DNA of 64,000 nucleotides from Bryopsis sp. KO-2023. Taxonomy: Eukaryota; Chlorophyta; Ulvophyceae; Bryopsidales; Bryopsidaceae. Positions 12,032-23,356 of the stretch are shown here, in pieces. Position 1 is the stretch's first letter. Every line of letters starts with the position of its first letter. The notes under the pieces were generated by a model. It did not search any database and had not been told where the DNA came from. It worked only from the letters and a program-made list of their open reading frames with translations. The DNA lies in assembly GCA_030272585.1 (NCBI GenBank), contig BSYQ01000006.1, forward strand, positions 5,543,001 to 5,607,000. Reading direction: 5' to 3'. A program made the position numbers and the translations under genes.

Positions 12032-15000
12032 ATGCGGTGGACTCTGATCAGCGACGCCGGCGATGCTCCGGCCCCTCGCTATGGACACTCTGTCGTCAGT
12101 TTGGAAGCTCGTGACGACTGGGCGGCGGAGGTCGTCGTGCTTTATGGTGGCACCACCAAAAACGCGTCCGACAAGAAAGTCGTCTACGGGGACGTCGCGG
12201 TGTTCGACGTGGGTCGAGAAAAGTGGTGGAAGCCTGAGATTAAGTCGAACGCGTCCCCCGTCGCCAGGGCTTTTCACTCTGCGGTCGCCATTGGATCAAA
12301 AATGTACATGTTCGGAGGCCACATAGCGATGCTCGACCAAGGGGGGACACACGAAAAAGGCACCACCGTTCGAGCTTACTTCAACGATATATGGTACCTC
12401 AACTTGGTAAGCCACAATAATGCATTTTTTTAAGGGGTGTGGGGAAGGGGGGAATCAGGTTATGAAAAAAATAATAAATAAATGGGTGATGCAGGATGTG
12501 AATGTTTTTTCTTACTCTTGGCCTAGCCCACCAACAGCCCCTTGTACACAATATTGCCCAAATTGCCCCCAAAAAATGAGGGAAGAGCACCCTCTGGCCT
12601 TCTTCTTGATGGCAAAAAACATATCTACAGAGGAAGCTTTTTGGTTGGGTTTCAGCCTGGATGTGATGCAGTTGAAATAAAGTAATAAGAGGTGTGGGGT
12701 TCCATCTAACGTGCCAACATGGTGTCAGGATACTTGGGAATGGAGGGAAGTTGCTGTTGACGAAGACTTGCGTCCGCCGCCCAGGGATTTATCTCAAATG
12801 ACACATATCGGAGGAAATAGGTTGTTGATCTTTGGGGGCCGAGGAGAAAGCGGGAAAGCCCTAAATGACTTGTGGTCGTTCGACATCTTACGGTGAGTCT
12901 TGCATCATTCAATAAGGAGTGGGCAGCTTGTATGTCTGGAAGATATGCTTATGAGTGTTTGTGGCTGTTGTTTTCGACTCCTTGGGTGGCTTTCCCAAAT
13001 CCACTTGATAACTATTATTGTTTGTTGTCTGTTTCAATCTAATGGGCTTTGGAACTAATGCTTGCCATAGAGAAGATAACTCATTGGGTTTGAGGGGGGG
13101 GGGGGGGGTGCTTTTCTTGGAGAAGGGGCTGAGGGATTTTTTGATGCGAGCGATGTCGGAAATTTTGAATCTTGAGAAGACTCCTTTTTTTTTTTTGGTT
13201 TGTAAACTAGGAAGAAATGGACTCATATGCAAGCAGTCGGACCCACACCTGGTGTTCGCATGAAGCACGCGTTGGCATATGTAAGTAAGTAGGCCATTGC
13301 CCAACGGAAAGTGAAAAAACACACCAAAAAAACCCAAAGATCATTGAATTCGACCAATGATCTTATCGCAAAAAAATTAACAACTCTGTTTTACTCTTTT
13401 GAGAGTCAGTGGTATGCTCAGTTTCACTATTCCAATTTTTCTTTTTTCTTTTTCTCAGACAATCTGACGTACTGATTTCGTTTCTCGAAGCCATTTTTCC
13501 AAAGAAAAAACAATTGCAGCTGTAGTTGCTGCAAAAGGTTCCTTCCCCCTTCCAAGTGTGTTTTTATATAATCCAAGGAAAAAGAAGAACTTTTGGGGGG
13601 ATGTTTCTTCCAGGTGCAAGGCCGCGTTCTGTTGTATGGGGGCGAAACATCTTCTGGCTCATTTTATGATGATCTGTGGCAATTGAGGGTGGAAATGGAT
13701 AGGTGGCAATGGAGGGTCATCAAGACCAGACCTAAACCACCAGGAAGAAGTGGACATGCGGTTGCAGGTGCTTTTTATTGTTGATTTTAGCCAAAAAAAA
13801 TGGATCGGCCTTTTCTTTTTGTTTTGCTATTTGTAGAGTCTTATTACTTCATTCCCAGAAAGAAGAACAGAGTGCAACTTGAGAATTGTTGGCTATTTTT
13901 TCACCCCTTTTTTTTTGTTGGTGGGTGGGTTTTTGTCTGTGGAAGTGACCCCATTTCCAATATGAATGCACCCAGATGCATGTGTGTTTTGCTTTTATTG
14001 CTTTGCTTTGATGTTTTTGTACAGGGTGTGGAACTTACCTCCTATGTTTCGGAGGGCATGTTTCTGCTTCGGGATTTTCTGGGGTGTTTTCTAGAACTCA
14101 CCACTACAGCAGCGACCTCTGGCTGCTCGATTTGACGACTGGACGGTGAGCTAATTGCATTTCCAGAATTTCTTGTTTTTTTACAAGACCTTTTTTGCAT
14201 CACCCCACGGAGGCACTTTCATCCCAAGCTACTGTTTGCATTTGCAGAAATGGAAATCGTAGGATTCTGTGTGGATGAATTTGTCAGTCTTTTTTTTTTT
14301 GCATGAAATGAATCACTGATTGGGTTGAGTGATCAGTGGCATGGAAGTGAAACCCCTCTCGATTAAAAATTTGACATGTCTTGCCTTGCAGCTGGATAAA
14401 ACTTAAACCTCAGGATGAAGCGACGCCTGGGGAAAGAGTCTGCCCTACGTTGTTGAAAGTCGGTGCAAGCCGATTGATGCTGTTTGGAGGTCGGGATAAA
14501 ATGAATGTGTTCTCAGACACGTGGTGGCTGGAAATGGTGAGGATTGAAATTCAGTGAACCTTTTTTTGTAGTCTCTTCTCCCCCCCCCCTCCCAACCATC
14601 TTTCCAGCAAGAATCTGCTGATTAACCCATGTGTGCCATCGATAAGAAGTAAAAATAAACTACTCAGTAAAGGTTTTTTTGTTGGCAATAAAAATAGATG
14701 ATGGTATTGGCAATATAGAGCGAAGTCTGGTCGGAATTACGTATTTTCCCTTACACTTTTGAAGAAACCGTGAGTGACAGCAATAGTTCCTTTTGTTTTT
14801 TTCTCAGGGCGATGTTGTTTTTTGGACAGGATCCTGGCGATTCTCAGCCACCTTCTCCGAGCGCCAGGTCGATTTCGTCTTTTGCTTCCGGGATGCTCCC
14901 CACCCATGCCTCTGGAGTTCCACGGCCAAGAAGCCAGAGCAACCTGATGGGGTGAGACAGCTGCTTGCTTTTTTATTCCAAGTTTTTTGGCACGTTTTTT

Positions 15001-16369
15001 GGGATTTGATGGACTGGAATCTAGGAAACTTGGCGCAAGGGGGAAGAGATGCTACTTCTACCAGCTTGTGTTCTGTCAAAATTTTATAACGATTCCAATT
15101 TCTTGATTTTATATATATTTGATGTGGTGGTGGGGTTGCTCTCCATCTAGGGAATTTTCAGAGTTCATTCAATTGTGTGATGGATGGGGTTTCGTTTTCC
15201 ATCGATTTTTTAACAGGAGTTTTGAACACGGGGGACATTACCTTGAAAAAGATAGGCGAGCAAAATATATATAGATATAGATATATAGATATCAGGATCT
15301 TTGGATCCTGATATCCAAAGATATTGAGGAAACCTCCGTCAAACGAACTGGAGGCCACAATAGAACGAGAGAGGAAAACTGAAAGGAAGCAAAAAAAATC
15401 TGTTTTGTTTGTGAAGAAATTGATTATGGGCCTTGCTTGCTGGTACAGGGAGCAAGCGACTGGATTCTGGGCAAGCATGGTTCCCAACCTGTATGGGTCG
15501 ACACCTAGCGCACCTCCTGAATCGGAAAAAAGCTGGGAAGGCAGTCACGGCAGAATTCCCCGATACAAATCGTCAGATTCTCTCCGACTGGATTCCGAAA
15601 CAGGTCCGAGACACCACCACCAGAACCTCTCTACCAACTGTGCCTGGTTTTAAAAAAACATCTTGTTGTCAGTGCTATCCTCTGCAGGTTCCCTGTCTGA
15701 CTGTGTGTTAATTTGATTTATTGTAACAGATTTATCACCATCGATTCGAGGAGGGGGGGGGGGGGATTCCATTTTCTTCTTTGGAAGAGCTTCCCCCTCC
15801 ATGTTTTAGTTTCAACCCCGTGGAAGACTGGCCTTTTTCCAGCTTCCAACACACCTATGTCAGACTTTTGTTTCGAAAAAGCGATAATATTGGCATTTTG
15901 TGAATGTTTTTCAGGGGCGACCCCCATCGGCGCTGGCTCCGCTCAGCTTCAGGACTTGATGTCACAGTTCGACCTGGACATCAAACGAGCACCCCAAGAC
16001 GTCACGGGGACGTCACCATTTTGCGATGCCGAAATCGATTCCGCCCTGGCCACCATCGGCCGCCCGATCTCGATCGACAATGACGGGAACCCGCCCGAAT
16101 CCCCTGACATCTTTTCCCAATGCGTCAAGGCGGGACGTCGAATTTTATCACGCATGCCCGTCTCCGAATTTCCTGTTGGAAACCTGTGGCTGCTCATGTC
16201 GGATTATCGTCGACTGGCGTCGAATTACGATGTTTTGAAAGCTTGGAGGGAAGGGAGTCCGGGCGATTGCCTTGGTCGATTCGTCCACATGAAACACGAG
16301 GAAGTTCGCCTGCGGGATGTCCCCGTTATTTTGGGGGAATACAAACGACTGTTAGAGATCGAATTGTGA
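12032..16369 (+). CDS. Six-blade kelch-repeat protein with unknown C-terminal domain
   Basis: Exons traced: 12032-12406, 12729-12892, 13211-13280, 13614-13767, 14025-14145, 14392-14536, 14808-14951, 15449-15603, 15915-16369, about 595-600 residues. Six kelch repeats are visible, each with a GG doublet and a downstream W: VVVLYGG, KMYMFGG, RLLIFGG, RVLLYGG, TYLLCFGG and RLMLFGG, with NDIWYL, NDLWSF, DDLWQL, SDLWLL and SDTWWL at blade edges. This should form a six-blade propeller for protein binding. A Ser/Pro-rich linker follows (residues about 350-450), then an uncharacterised domain ending in VILGEYKRLLEIEL. The joint between 14536 and 14808 is out of phase by two bases, so a tiny exon is probably missing; AGC GAA GTC TGG near 14,720-14,735 (reading SEVW) is a candidate. 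No BTB or F-box is seen. Confidence 0.85.
13337..13364. repeat. Intronic perfect hairpin (10-bp arms, 8-nt loop)
   Basis: AAGATCATTG at 13337-13346 pairs with CAATGATCTT at 13355-13364, inside the kelch-gene intron 13281-13613. Confidence 0.85.
15288..15315. repeat. Intronic perfect hairpin (12-bp arms, 4-nt loop)
   Basis: GATATCAGGATC at 15288-15299 pairs with GATCCTGATATC at 15304-15315. It lies in the kelch-gene intron 14952-15448, beside a TATA(G)-rich microsatellite. Confidence 0.9.
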
Positions 16370-17634
16370 AGCTCGGTGGAATTCTTGTTCTCGCTGGTAG
16401 ACTCCCCCTGCCCTGAACCGTTTTTGAAATATGCCTGGAGGTTGGGTTGCATGTTCGCCTTGCTGTAAAAATATTCTGCGGACCACATCTGTGCGAGCAA
16501 AATGGGTGCTATGAATTCCATTTCCTGGTTGGTCCCGGGGTGGCGCAACAGTCGGTCGCCCCCGGATGAGGTCATGCGAGATTCCCTCCAGCGGTACAGC
16601 CGCCGATCCATCGAACATGGATACGCGGAATGTTTTTCGCGTGCTCCAAACAGCAACGGAAGAAGCTACAGCAAAATATCAATGCCTTCCAATCCGCTGT
16701 AAAACAGTCACTATCGGAGTTCACACCGCACCACCCCAACGCGTGGCTGCTGGTGCTCCGAGATAGGCCCCTTGAGTGTTGTTCCGAAATGACTGCGCAC
16801 GCGTGTCAAGCGTCACGCGCGATTGTGTGGAACACCGCTGGTGGCCCAGCTTCGTGTCGGCAGCTCGTTTTAGTTCTCCGTCAACCATGCACAACCAGCT
16901 TGGTGTTCCTCTCCAGCAACCAAGGTGAGAAACGGCAATGTGAATCCTCAATCTCAAGGCCAGCAGGTCGCCCGCGTAGATGAAGCGTTAGGATCACGCC
17001 TCCCAAACATGTATTTGGGATGAGTGTAGGTTTTTCTCTCCGTTCGTGAGCGAAACCGGAAAAGACCGCGGTGGGATTGGAGACGAACTCCTTTTAGCCT
17101 GACTGGCAGACTAAAAGGAGCTTGTCGAGTGATGAAGAATTATTCTGGGCGCCGTGGTATTTTTCCATGATGTGTAGCAGGGAATATTCGCTGCGCTCGT
17201 GCGGTCGTTTCGTTGCGATGAGCGATCGCGTGTCGCACTGGGCACATTGCACTCACCGTTCGTCCTGGGGAAAAGGCTGCACGCCGCCCCGTTATAAATT
17301 TTTGTCGGCGTCCACTTGGTAGAAGAAAACACCCAAGCGTTTCAGTCAATACTTTTTTCGTTGCGTGTGTATGTGTGTTTTTTTTGGGGGGTGGCGTTAA
17401 CCAGCCGTTATTCGTTCATTGCCTTTTTTTTTCTTGAGGTGAAGAGTTGGATCTGATTCGATGCGGCAAAGGGTTGCTGAATTCATTTCCCTGTTTTTTG
17501 CTTCAGGCACACATGCAACCTGGTGCTTGAACTGCTCTTTTCTTTTCTTTTTTCTTCCTTTGCTTTTTCTTTTAATATTACCTGAGTGGGAAGACATCCA
17601 ACCCCAACCCCTACCGACCAAAAGCTAAGCCACG
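16370..17634. other. Intergenic, GC-richer, between kelch and PiT genes
   Basis: Several overlapping open frames occur on both strands at 16,380-17,000, but none has a recognisable domain or supporting splice structure. A perfect 10-bp inverted repeat (CTCCTTTTAG at 17088-17097 and CTAAAAGGAG at 17111-17120) lies about 515 bp before the PiT start codon. Confidence 0.5.
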
Positions 17635-20545
17635 ATGGAGGAGTATCTATGGATCGTTGTTTCGGGGGCCATTTTGGCTTTCGCAGCCTCTTTCGGGATG
17701 GGGGCCAATGATGTTGCGAATGCTTTCGGGACGTCGGTGGGCGCCAAATCCATTACTCAATGGCAAGCGGTCATCATAGCCAGTTTCTGTGAATTCGGGG
17801 GTGCCGTGATCATGGGCTCCCATGTGACAAACACCATTCGGAAAGGAATCGCAGATCCGAAAGCTTTCGAGAATGACCCCGAGATATTGATGTTTGGGAT
17901 GTTATGCGTGATGGCTGCCACTGGCATTTGGCTCATTTTGGCATCCTACCTCGAACTGCCCGTGTCTTCCACCCATTCTGTAATTGGAGGAATCATTGGT
18001 AAGAAATCGATGGATCGTTGTGCTCTATTTTGGGGTTTTGGGGGGAGGGGAAAGGGGGGATTGCCACTTTGTTATGCATCCAGAATTCAATTTGAGAGAG
18101 AATGTGAAAGTTGGCAGGGATGCAGAAACATAAATTGGGGGTAGTACCATGCAAAGGCGGCCAAGGGATGTCCAGATTTTCTCAGAGAGATTTTCATGAT
18201 CTTGTTGCAGGGATGGCTGTGACTGCCCATGGGCTGGGTGCTGTGAAATGGTTCATTTTCAAGGGAGAATTCCCGTATGTGGAGGGCGTCGGAGCGATCA
18301 TAGCCTCTTTGATCGTATCCCCAGTGGTCACAGGAGTTTCGGCCGTCCTGATCTTCAAAATCATTCATTTTTTTGTTATCGAACATGAGGTAACTCAATC
18401 TCGCCGGCGGGCATTGCTTGCTTTCCCTGTTTTGGTGGGGGTCACCGTGTTTGTTGGGCTGTTTTTTATTTTGTCCAAAAACGGGGTGAAAATCGAGATG
18501 GGGAATGGAGAGTCGAAAACCTTGGTGGAAGTGCTGGGTGGAAGCTGGGGGACGTTTGGAATCGCGTTGGGGGCTGGCTTCGTGGTGGGCGTTCTGGTTC
18601 AGTTTACGTTTGCGCCTAAATTGAAAGCCAGAATGGAGAGGATTGTGTTGGATGGCAGCGGTGTCAATGGTCCTTTGCTTGGTAATGAACCAAATGGAGC
18701 TTGCCCAGCACTTTGAACCTTTTAGCAATCAAGCCAGCCAACTCAACCATTTTTATGCAAGTTTTCCAACAAGGGTTCCACTATTTTTTCTTTCCCTACT
18801 TCTCTTCTTGGACAAAAATCTTGTGTCAGACTGACCAATCATCATGTCGCTCGTTCACTGTGGAAAATGCGTGTTGTGGGCTGCTTCCTATTATTTAATA
18901 CCAGAAGTTCTAGTTCTATTTTTCAAATAAAAAAAAAAGAAAAGAATTTTTTTGTTCAATTGCGATCTTCTTCGACAGGGCTGGGCGAGGGTACAGAAAA
19001 TTTGGAATCTGGACCGCGAACAGATGAAGTGCTCGGCAGGTTTGGAATTAAAACGGTCGACGTCGAAACCACCGTAATGGAAGATGCCACTTTGGGGCAA
19101 GTTCACCGGGCCAGTCCTGACTATGACAAAGCAACGGAGTGTGCATTCAGTTACCTTCAGGTCAGACAAATGAAATTTTAATGTCTCTGGAATGTTTATG
19201 TGTTAAAGAGGTGCTCCGATTCAAACATCTCAAACCGAAAAGAGTTGACCGCATTTTTTGGCACACAATGCCTCCAGTCCAAAACATGATCTTCGTTTGT
19301 TCAATTTCTCAATTTTCTCCTTTAGAATCTATCTTTTTTTTTTTCAGGTTTTCACAGCAATGTGTGTTTCGTTTGCGCACGGAGCAAACGATGTTGCTAA
19401 TTCTGTGGGGCCGCTAGCGGCGATTTACATGCTGTATTCTGAATCCACCACGGCCGCAAAATCCAACGTCCCGTTGTGGATTCTTGCGTTGGGTGGAGGG
19501 GGCATTGTCGTGGGGCTTGCAGCCTATGGCCATAAATTAATGACAGCAGTGGGGGTGAAAATTGCAAAAATGTCGCCATCCAGGGGGTTCTCTGTGGAGT
19601 TGAGCGTGGCAGCTGTTATCGTTGTTGGATCAAGGTGGGGAAAAAGTGCCAACCTGCTGGGTTGATTAAGGGATGCAAATTAGGCTAATGTATACCTCTT
19701 TTTGGTGTTGATGGTTGGGTTTTTTTGTGTGTTTTGATCAGGTGTGGGCTGCCTCTGTCCACAACCCAATGTGTGGTGGGGGGTGTCGCTGCGATCGGGC
19801 TTTTTCAAAATGTGAAAAAGGGTGTGAATTATCGATATCTCGTGAATGTTTTGTTGGGGTGGCCCTTGACTATGGTGGTGGTCGGCCTCTTGACTGCGTT
19901 CTTCTTTGCTGAGGGAATTTATGCTCCCTCCGTAACTGCCTCCAAAACAATCCACAGGTAACATTGACAGTTTATTTTAGGAGACCTAGTTTTCTTTCTT
20001 TCTTTTTTCTTTGGGGGGGGGTATTAACAAGGCATAGCCGAGAAAAGGGAAAGAAAGGGGTGGGCCCCCTTCATTTCTGTTATTTTTTCAAAGCTTTGTT
20101 ACACTTCAGCAATTTTGACTAAAATATCGCACACACTTCACTTCATTTTGAAATGAAGGGGCACATACCAGCAAGAAGTGATAGTTTTCTGCTGATTTTT
20201 ACGTGAATTTTTTCTGAAGATGACCAACAATCTATTCAAAAAAAAAACAGAAAAAAGAGAAAACGACTCCATATCCCTAGTCATTTGCCACATGAGGTCA
20301 GCATGGGTGCAGCATATTGGGGGAAAAAAATTGTTGTCATGTTATTATGCAGGTATCAAGATGGGCTGGCGAGTGTAACTCAGGACCTCAGCAGCAGGTT
20401 GCCCGAACCAATGGGCGAGAAAGTCGGCCAGGAAATTGACAACTTGCTCGAATCTTGCGAAGACACCAGCATCCCACAGTTAGAGTTACTGGATACAGTT
20501 ATCCAAAACGTGACGAGTTACATGCAACAATCCTGTGCAAAATGA
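17635..20545 (+). CDS. PiT/SLC20-family inorganic phosphate transporter
   Basis: Phosphate permease of the PiT (SLC20, Pho-4) family, a Na+- or H+-coupled phosphate importer of a cellular membrane. Six exons: 17635-17998, 18211-18681, 18979-19160, 19348-19634, 19742-19957, 20353-20545. The phases agree and give 570 residues. The two inverted PD001131-type signatures are clear: GANDVANAFGTSVG at about residues 23-36 and GANDVANSVGPLAA at about 351-364. Each is followed by the matching partner motif (SHVTNTIRKGI and LPVSSTHSVIGG in the first half, GCGLPLSTTQ-type CGLPLSTTQCVVGG in the second). The hydrophilic loop between the halves spans about residues 275-338. The C-terminus ends in an unusual soluble tail of about 60 residues (DGLASVTQDLSSRL...) not needed for the fold. 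Start codon ATG at 17635 directly precedes the first membrane helix. Membrane location is not predictable from sequence alone. Confidence 0.95.
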
Positions 20546-22567
20546 AAAAAAAATGTACTAAGAAAAAAAAACCTCAAGAATAATAATCAAAAAGGGATGA
20601 TGACAAAAAATTAAACTACTCCTGCTCTCGGTCCTGAAAAAAAAAAAAAAAAAAAAAAAACATGATTAGGTTATATTAGGTTTATTGGGAGGCTTGAAAG
20701 GTGGCATACTTAGTAAGAGATGTGTGTTATTTCGACCGAGGGGATATAAGCCCAAATGTTGTTGTTGTGTTAGGTTGGTGTATGATTCTGTTAAATTTTC
20801 GTGCGATATGCCATAGCTTGGACAAGCCTGATTTGAAATGTATACGAGGAATATAGAGCTGGTGGAAAATTGGTATCACCCCCAAGGGACCTCAGGATTT
20901 GTTTTCCTCAGCGTTTTTTTTGGGGGGGGGAGTAAAACAAACACCGAATATTTGAAGAGGGGCGGAGTGTTTCTACTCAGTTTCGTTGAGTTTGTACGAG
21001 GTTTGAGGTCCAACCAAACATCGCAAGTTAGGAACTAGGGCGAGGGTGTGTTTTTGTTTTGTATTAAACCAATTGCTGCTCGAAAGGTTAACTTCCTTCT
21101 TTTTTTTTTCCCCGCACCAAATTCATTGCTGAAGGAAAGGAAAGGAAGATTTATTTTTCGTTGCCTTTTTTTTTAATAGTCGGGTGGCCCCTTTTCCATA
21201 AGGAAAAGAAAGAAAGAAAGAAAGAGTGGAGGGCAGCAGCAACTATCCTTATTTTTGCATGAAAAGAAATTAACTTTGAAAATATTAAGAAGAAATTCTT
21301 AGATCAGGGTGCAGGTGTTGAGAAAGGTTGTGGTTTAAGTTGGGATCTGAGCTAGACCAATTCTAGCATATTTCTGCAGCAGAGATGAGTCCAGCAGTTT
21401 CAAGCGCAACACATAGAAGGATCGGAATTGTTTTTTCTTCCTTCTGATGCTTTGGTGCTTTTTTTTTTTAATTTATAGATAAATTATAATATCTTCAAGA
21501 AGGGAAGAGAGAAGAGAAAAAAAAAGAATACTTGAATTCTTTTTTTTTCTCAAGTGGTGCCCGACACCAGGAGAAAAGGATAAAGCGAATGGATCGAGCG
21601 AACCATTTGTTTGAGGGAGGGTTTTGTGGTGTTGTTTTTTTTCCTTTGGGATAATGCTTGATTGCGAAGGGTTCCCTGGTTGGTTCGACTGTATGGGGTG
21701 GGCAAACATGGCTTTTCATTTTGAGAGGATTGCTTTTTTTTTTGTTTCAACATTTTAACGAACATTTTATTGTTCGATGAACCTTCACAAGACTGATCAC
21801 CCACAAGCACCTGTTGGCTCCTGAGGCTCTGCATCCGCGATTCAAACAGCGGAAGGCTATGATTTCTCACATTTCCTTCCGCCAGACAAATACCAGGGGT
21901 ACAATTACGTTATCAATTGCTGTCCCCCCCATACAACCCAGTACGCCTAAATCGAACGTCGAAAATTCATTTTTATTGCTGCGCTCGGGCAGAGGGTGCA
22001 ACTGAACCAAATCGGTAACCCCACGCGGGAGGGCGATGAAGGGACAGTGCACCAACGCCGAATCGTACAACTTCCAGCCAGCACTCAGATCGTGATACTG
22101 ATCAGCGCCAGACAACCCTCAGACGTCGGTCGGACATCTAACACGGGCAAAAAGGAAACCGTAGGTGGCCACCCCAAGCTAAATAACCCCAAGCCAATCG
22201 CAACGTCGTCCCACCGCTGAAAGTATCCCCGTCACAAGAACTGCAGTTCGGCGTCCAGTTGAGTTGTTTTCTGCGACCGTGTCGAGGACCGTGTTGCTGC
22301 GAAGGCTATCTATCGATCGGCTGTGCTCCACTCGTGGTTTCTGCTAGGACATCGTGAAAATCAAAAAATCGTTCGTAGGGAATCTTCAGTAAGAGCTCAT
22401 GGCCCAGGTAACCTCCAAGAATCATTGACGCTCACAGGCGGTGGTTTTTGAAGCTCCTATCTCGAACTGGTGGCGGCTGGGTTTCCTCTCTTTGAAGGAA
22501 ATTCGAACGTGTTGGTGCCGTTCGATGGGAATTTCAATTTCAGCAGCCGTTGTGTGTTCGCGCGCAG
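20546..22567. other. Intergenic region with simple repeats
   Basis: No gene recognised. It contains a 24-base A run (20637-20660) about 90 bp after the PiT stop, a (GAAA)n tract near 21,207-21,224, and a GC-richer stretch at 21,900-22,567 that is probably promoter and 5' leader of the next gene. Confidence 0.5.
20637..20660 (+). repeat. A24 homopolymer
   Basis: Uninterrupted run of 24 A shortly downstream of the PiT gene. It may be a retroposed poly(A) remnant or simple slippage; no flanking duplication was found. Confidence 0.8.
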
Positions 22568-23356
22568 ATGTCGCCTTACGTCTGGTACCCCATGCAAGGC
22601 TACGGCTACCCTTGCTTTTACGGGAACGCCGCATGGGCGCGCTCTCCGATCGACGACTCAATCGACGACTCCCCCGCTTCCAACGTCGAATTCGCTCCAG
22701 ACGTTAGGGACGCCACCAGCGATTCGATCGAAACCATCGGCACTGGGAACGACGACGGCGGCGACTTCGGCGCGGAAGCGCCCATCCTGCTGCGGCTGTC
22801 TCGAAACGAACGCGATTGGGAGTCGATGAGCGACAGCGCGATTTACAGCGCCAGCACGCACGGGTGCGACGAGGAGTACCCACACCGCCGGGATGACGAC
22901 GAGGAATATTTCGACCAATTGCGATCTAGATGCGAGCTGTTGAGACTGCAACAGCGAGGGCAGCACTCCAGCCAAGACAGTTTTTCCTGGGCCTCACAAA
23001 CCTTCTCGACAACTTCTTCCACTTCTTCGAGTTCGTCTTCTCTGGGTGAGAAAAAAGAAACCGCCGTCGATTCGAGCACCAACGGAAACGACACAGTCAG
23101 TATTATCGAACATGGGGGGGAGGAGGAGGAGGGTCAGACAGGGGAGAGGGATGGCATTATGGGTGGGGTTGAGCTGGAGGGGGGCTGGGCCTCCAGCTAC
23201 TACTATTATGGGGGGCCGGAGCAGTACATGAATTATCCTTGTGCATGGGGGTACCACCCAGGATGGGCCAGCCCTGAGTTTTGGTACCAGCAATACTGGA
23301 TGTATCAGGCCCATGCTTCCTGGTGGAGCGGAATGGAACCGCAGGTGACAGGGTGA
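22568..23356 (+). CDS. Unrecognised acidic protein with Tyr/Trp/Gly-rich ends
   Basis: Open frame of 262 residues from the ATG at 22568, which directly follows CGCGCAG, a possible splice acceptor. I do not recognise a domain. Both ends are rich in Tyr, Trp, Gly and Pro: the start has YVWYPMQGYGYP, and residues about 205-258 include YYYYGG, YMNYPCAWGYHPGW and FWYQQYWMYQ. The middle is acidic and Ser/Thr-rich (DDEEYFDQL, then a long Ser/Thr run at about 140-160, then EEEEGQ). Such composition suggests an intrinsically disordered, aromatic-sticker protein, perhaps in RNA or condensate biology; that is inference from composition only. The GC-rich third positions contrast with the AT-rich flanks, which supports it being a real gene. 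Confidence 0.6.
   Translation: MSPYVWYPMQGYGYPCFYGNAAWARSPIDDSIDDSPASNVEFAPDVRDATSDSIETIGTGNDDGGDFGAEAPILLRLSRNERDWESMSDSAIYSASTHGCDEEYPHRRDDDEEYFDQLRSRCELLRLQQRGQHSSQDSFSWASQTFSTTSSTSSSSSSLGEKKETAVDSSTNGNDTVSIIEHGGEEEEGQTGERDGIMGGVELEGGWASSYYYYGGPEQYMNYPCAWGYHPGWASPEFWYQQYWMYQAHASWWSGMEPQVTG

Noticed and set aside
16225..16656. Minus-strand frame of 143 codons overlapping the kelch 3' end
   Set aside because: Part of it (EMEFIAPILLAQMW) looks protein-like, but it overlaps the last kelch exon, matches no family and has no clear splice or start context. Kept as unproven.
20661..20700. TTAGG-like telomeric repeats after the A24 run
   Set aside because: Only two irregular copies, not tandem; no telomeric array.
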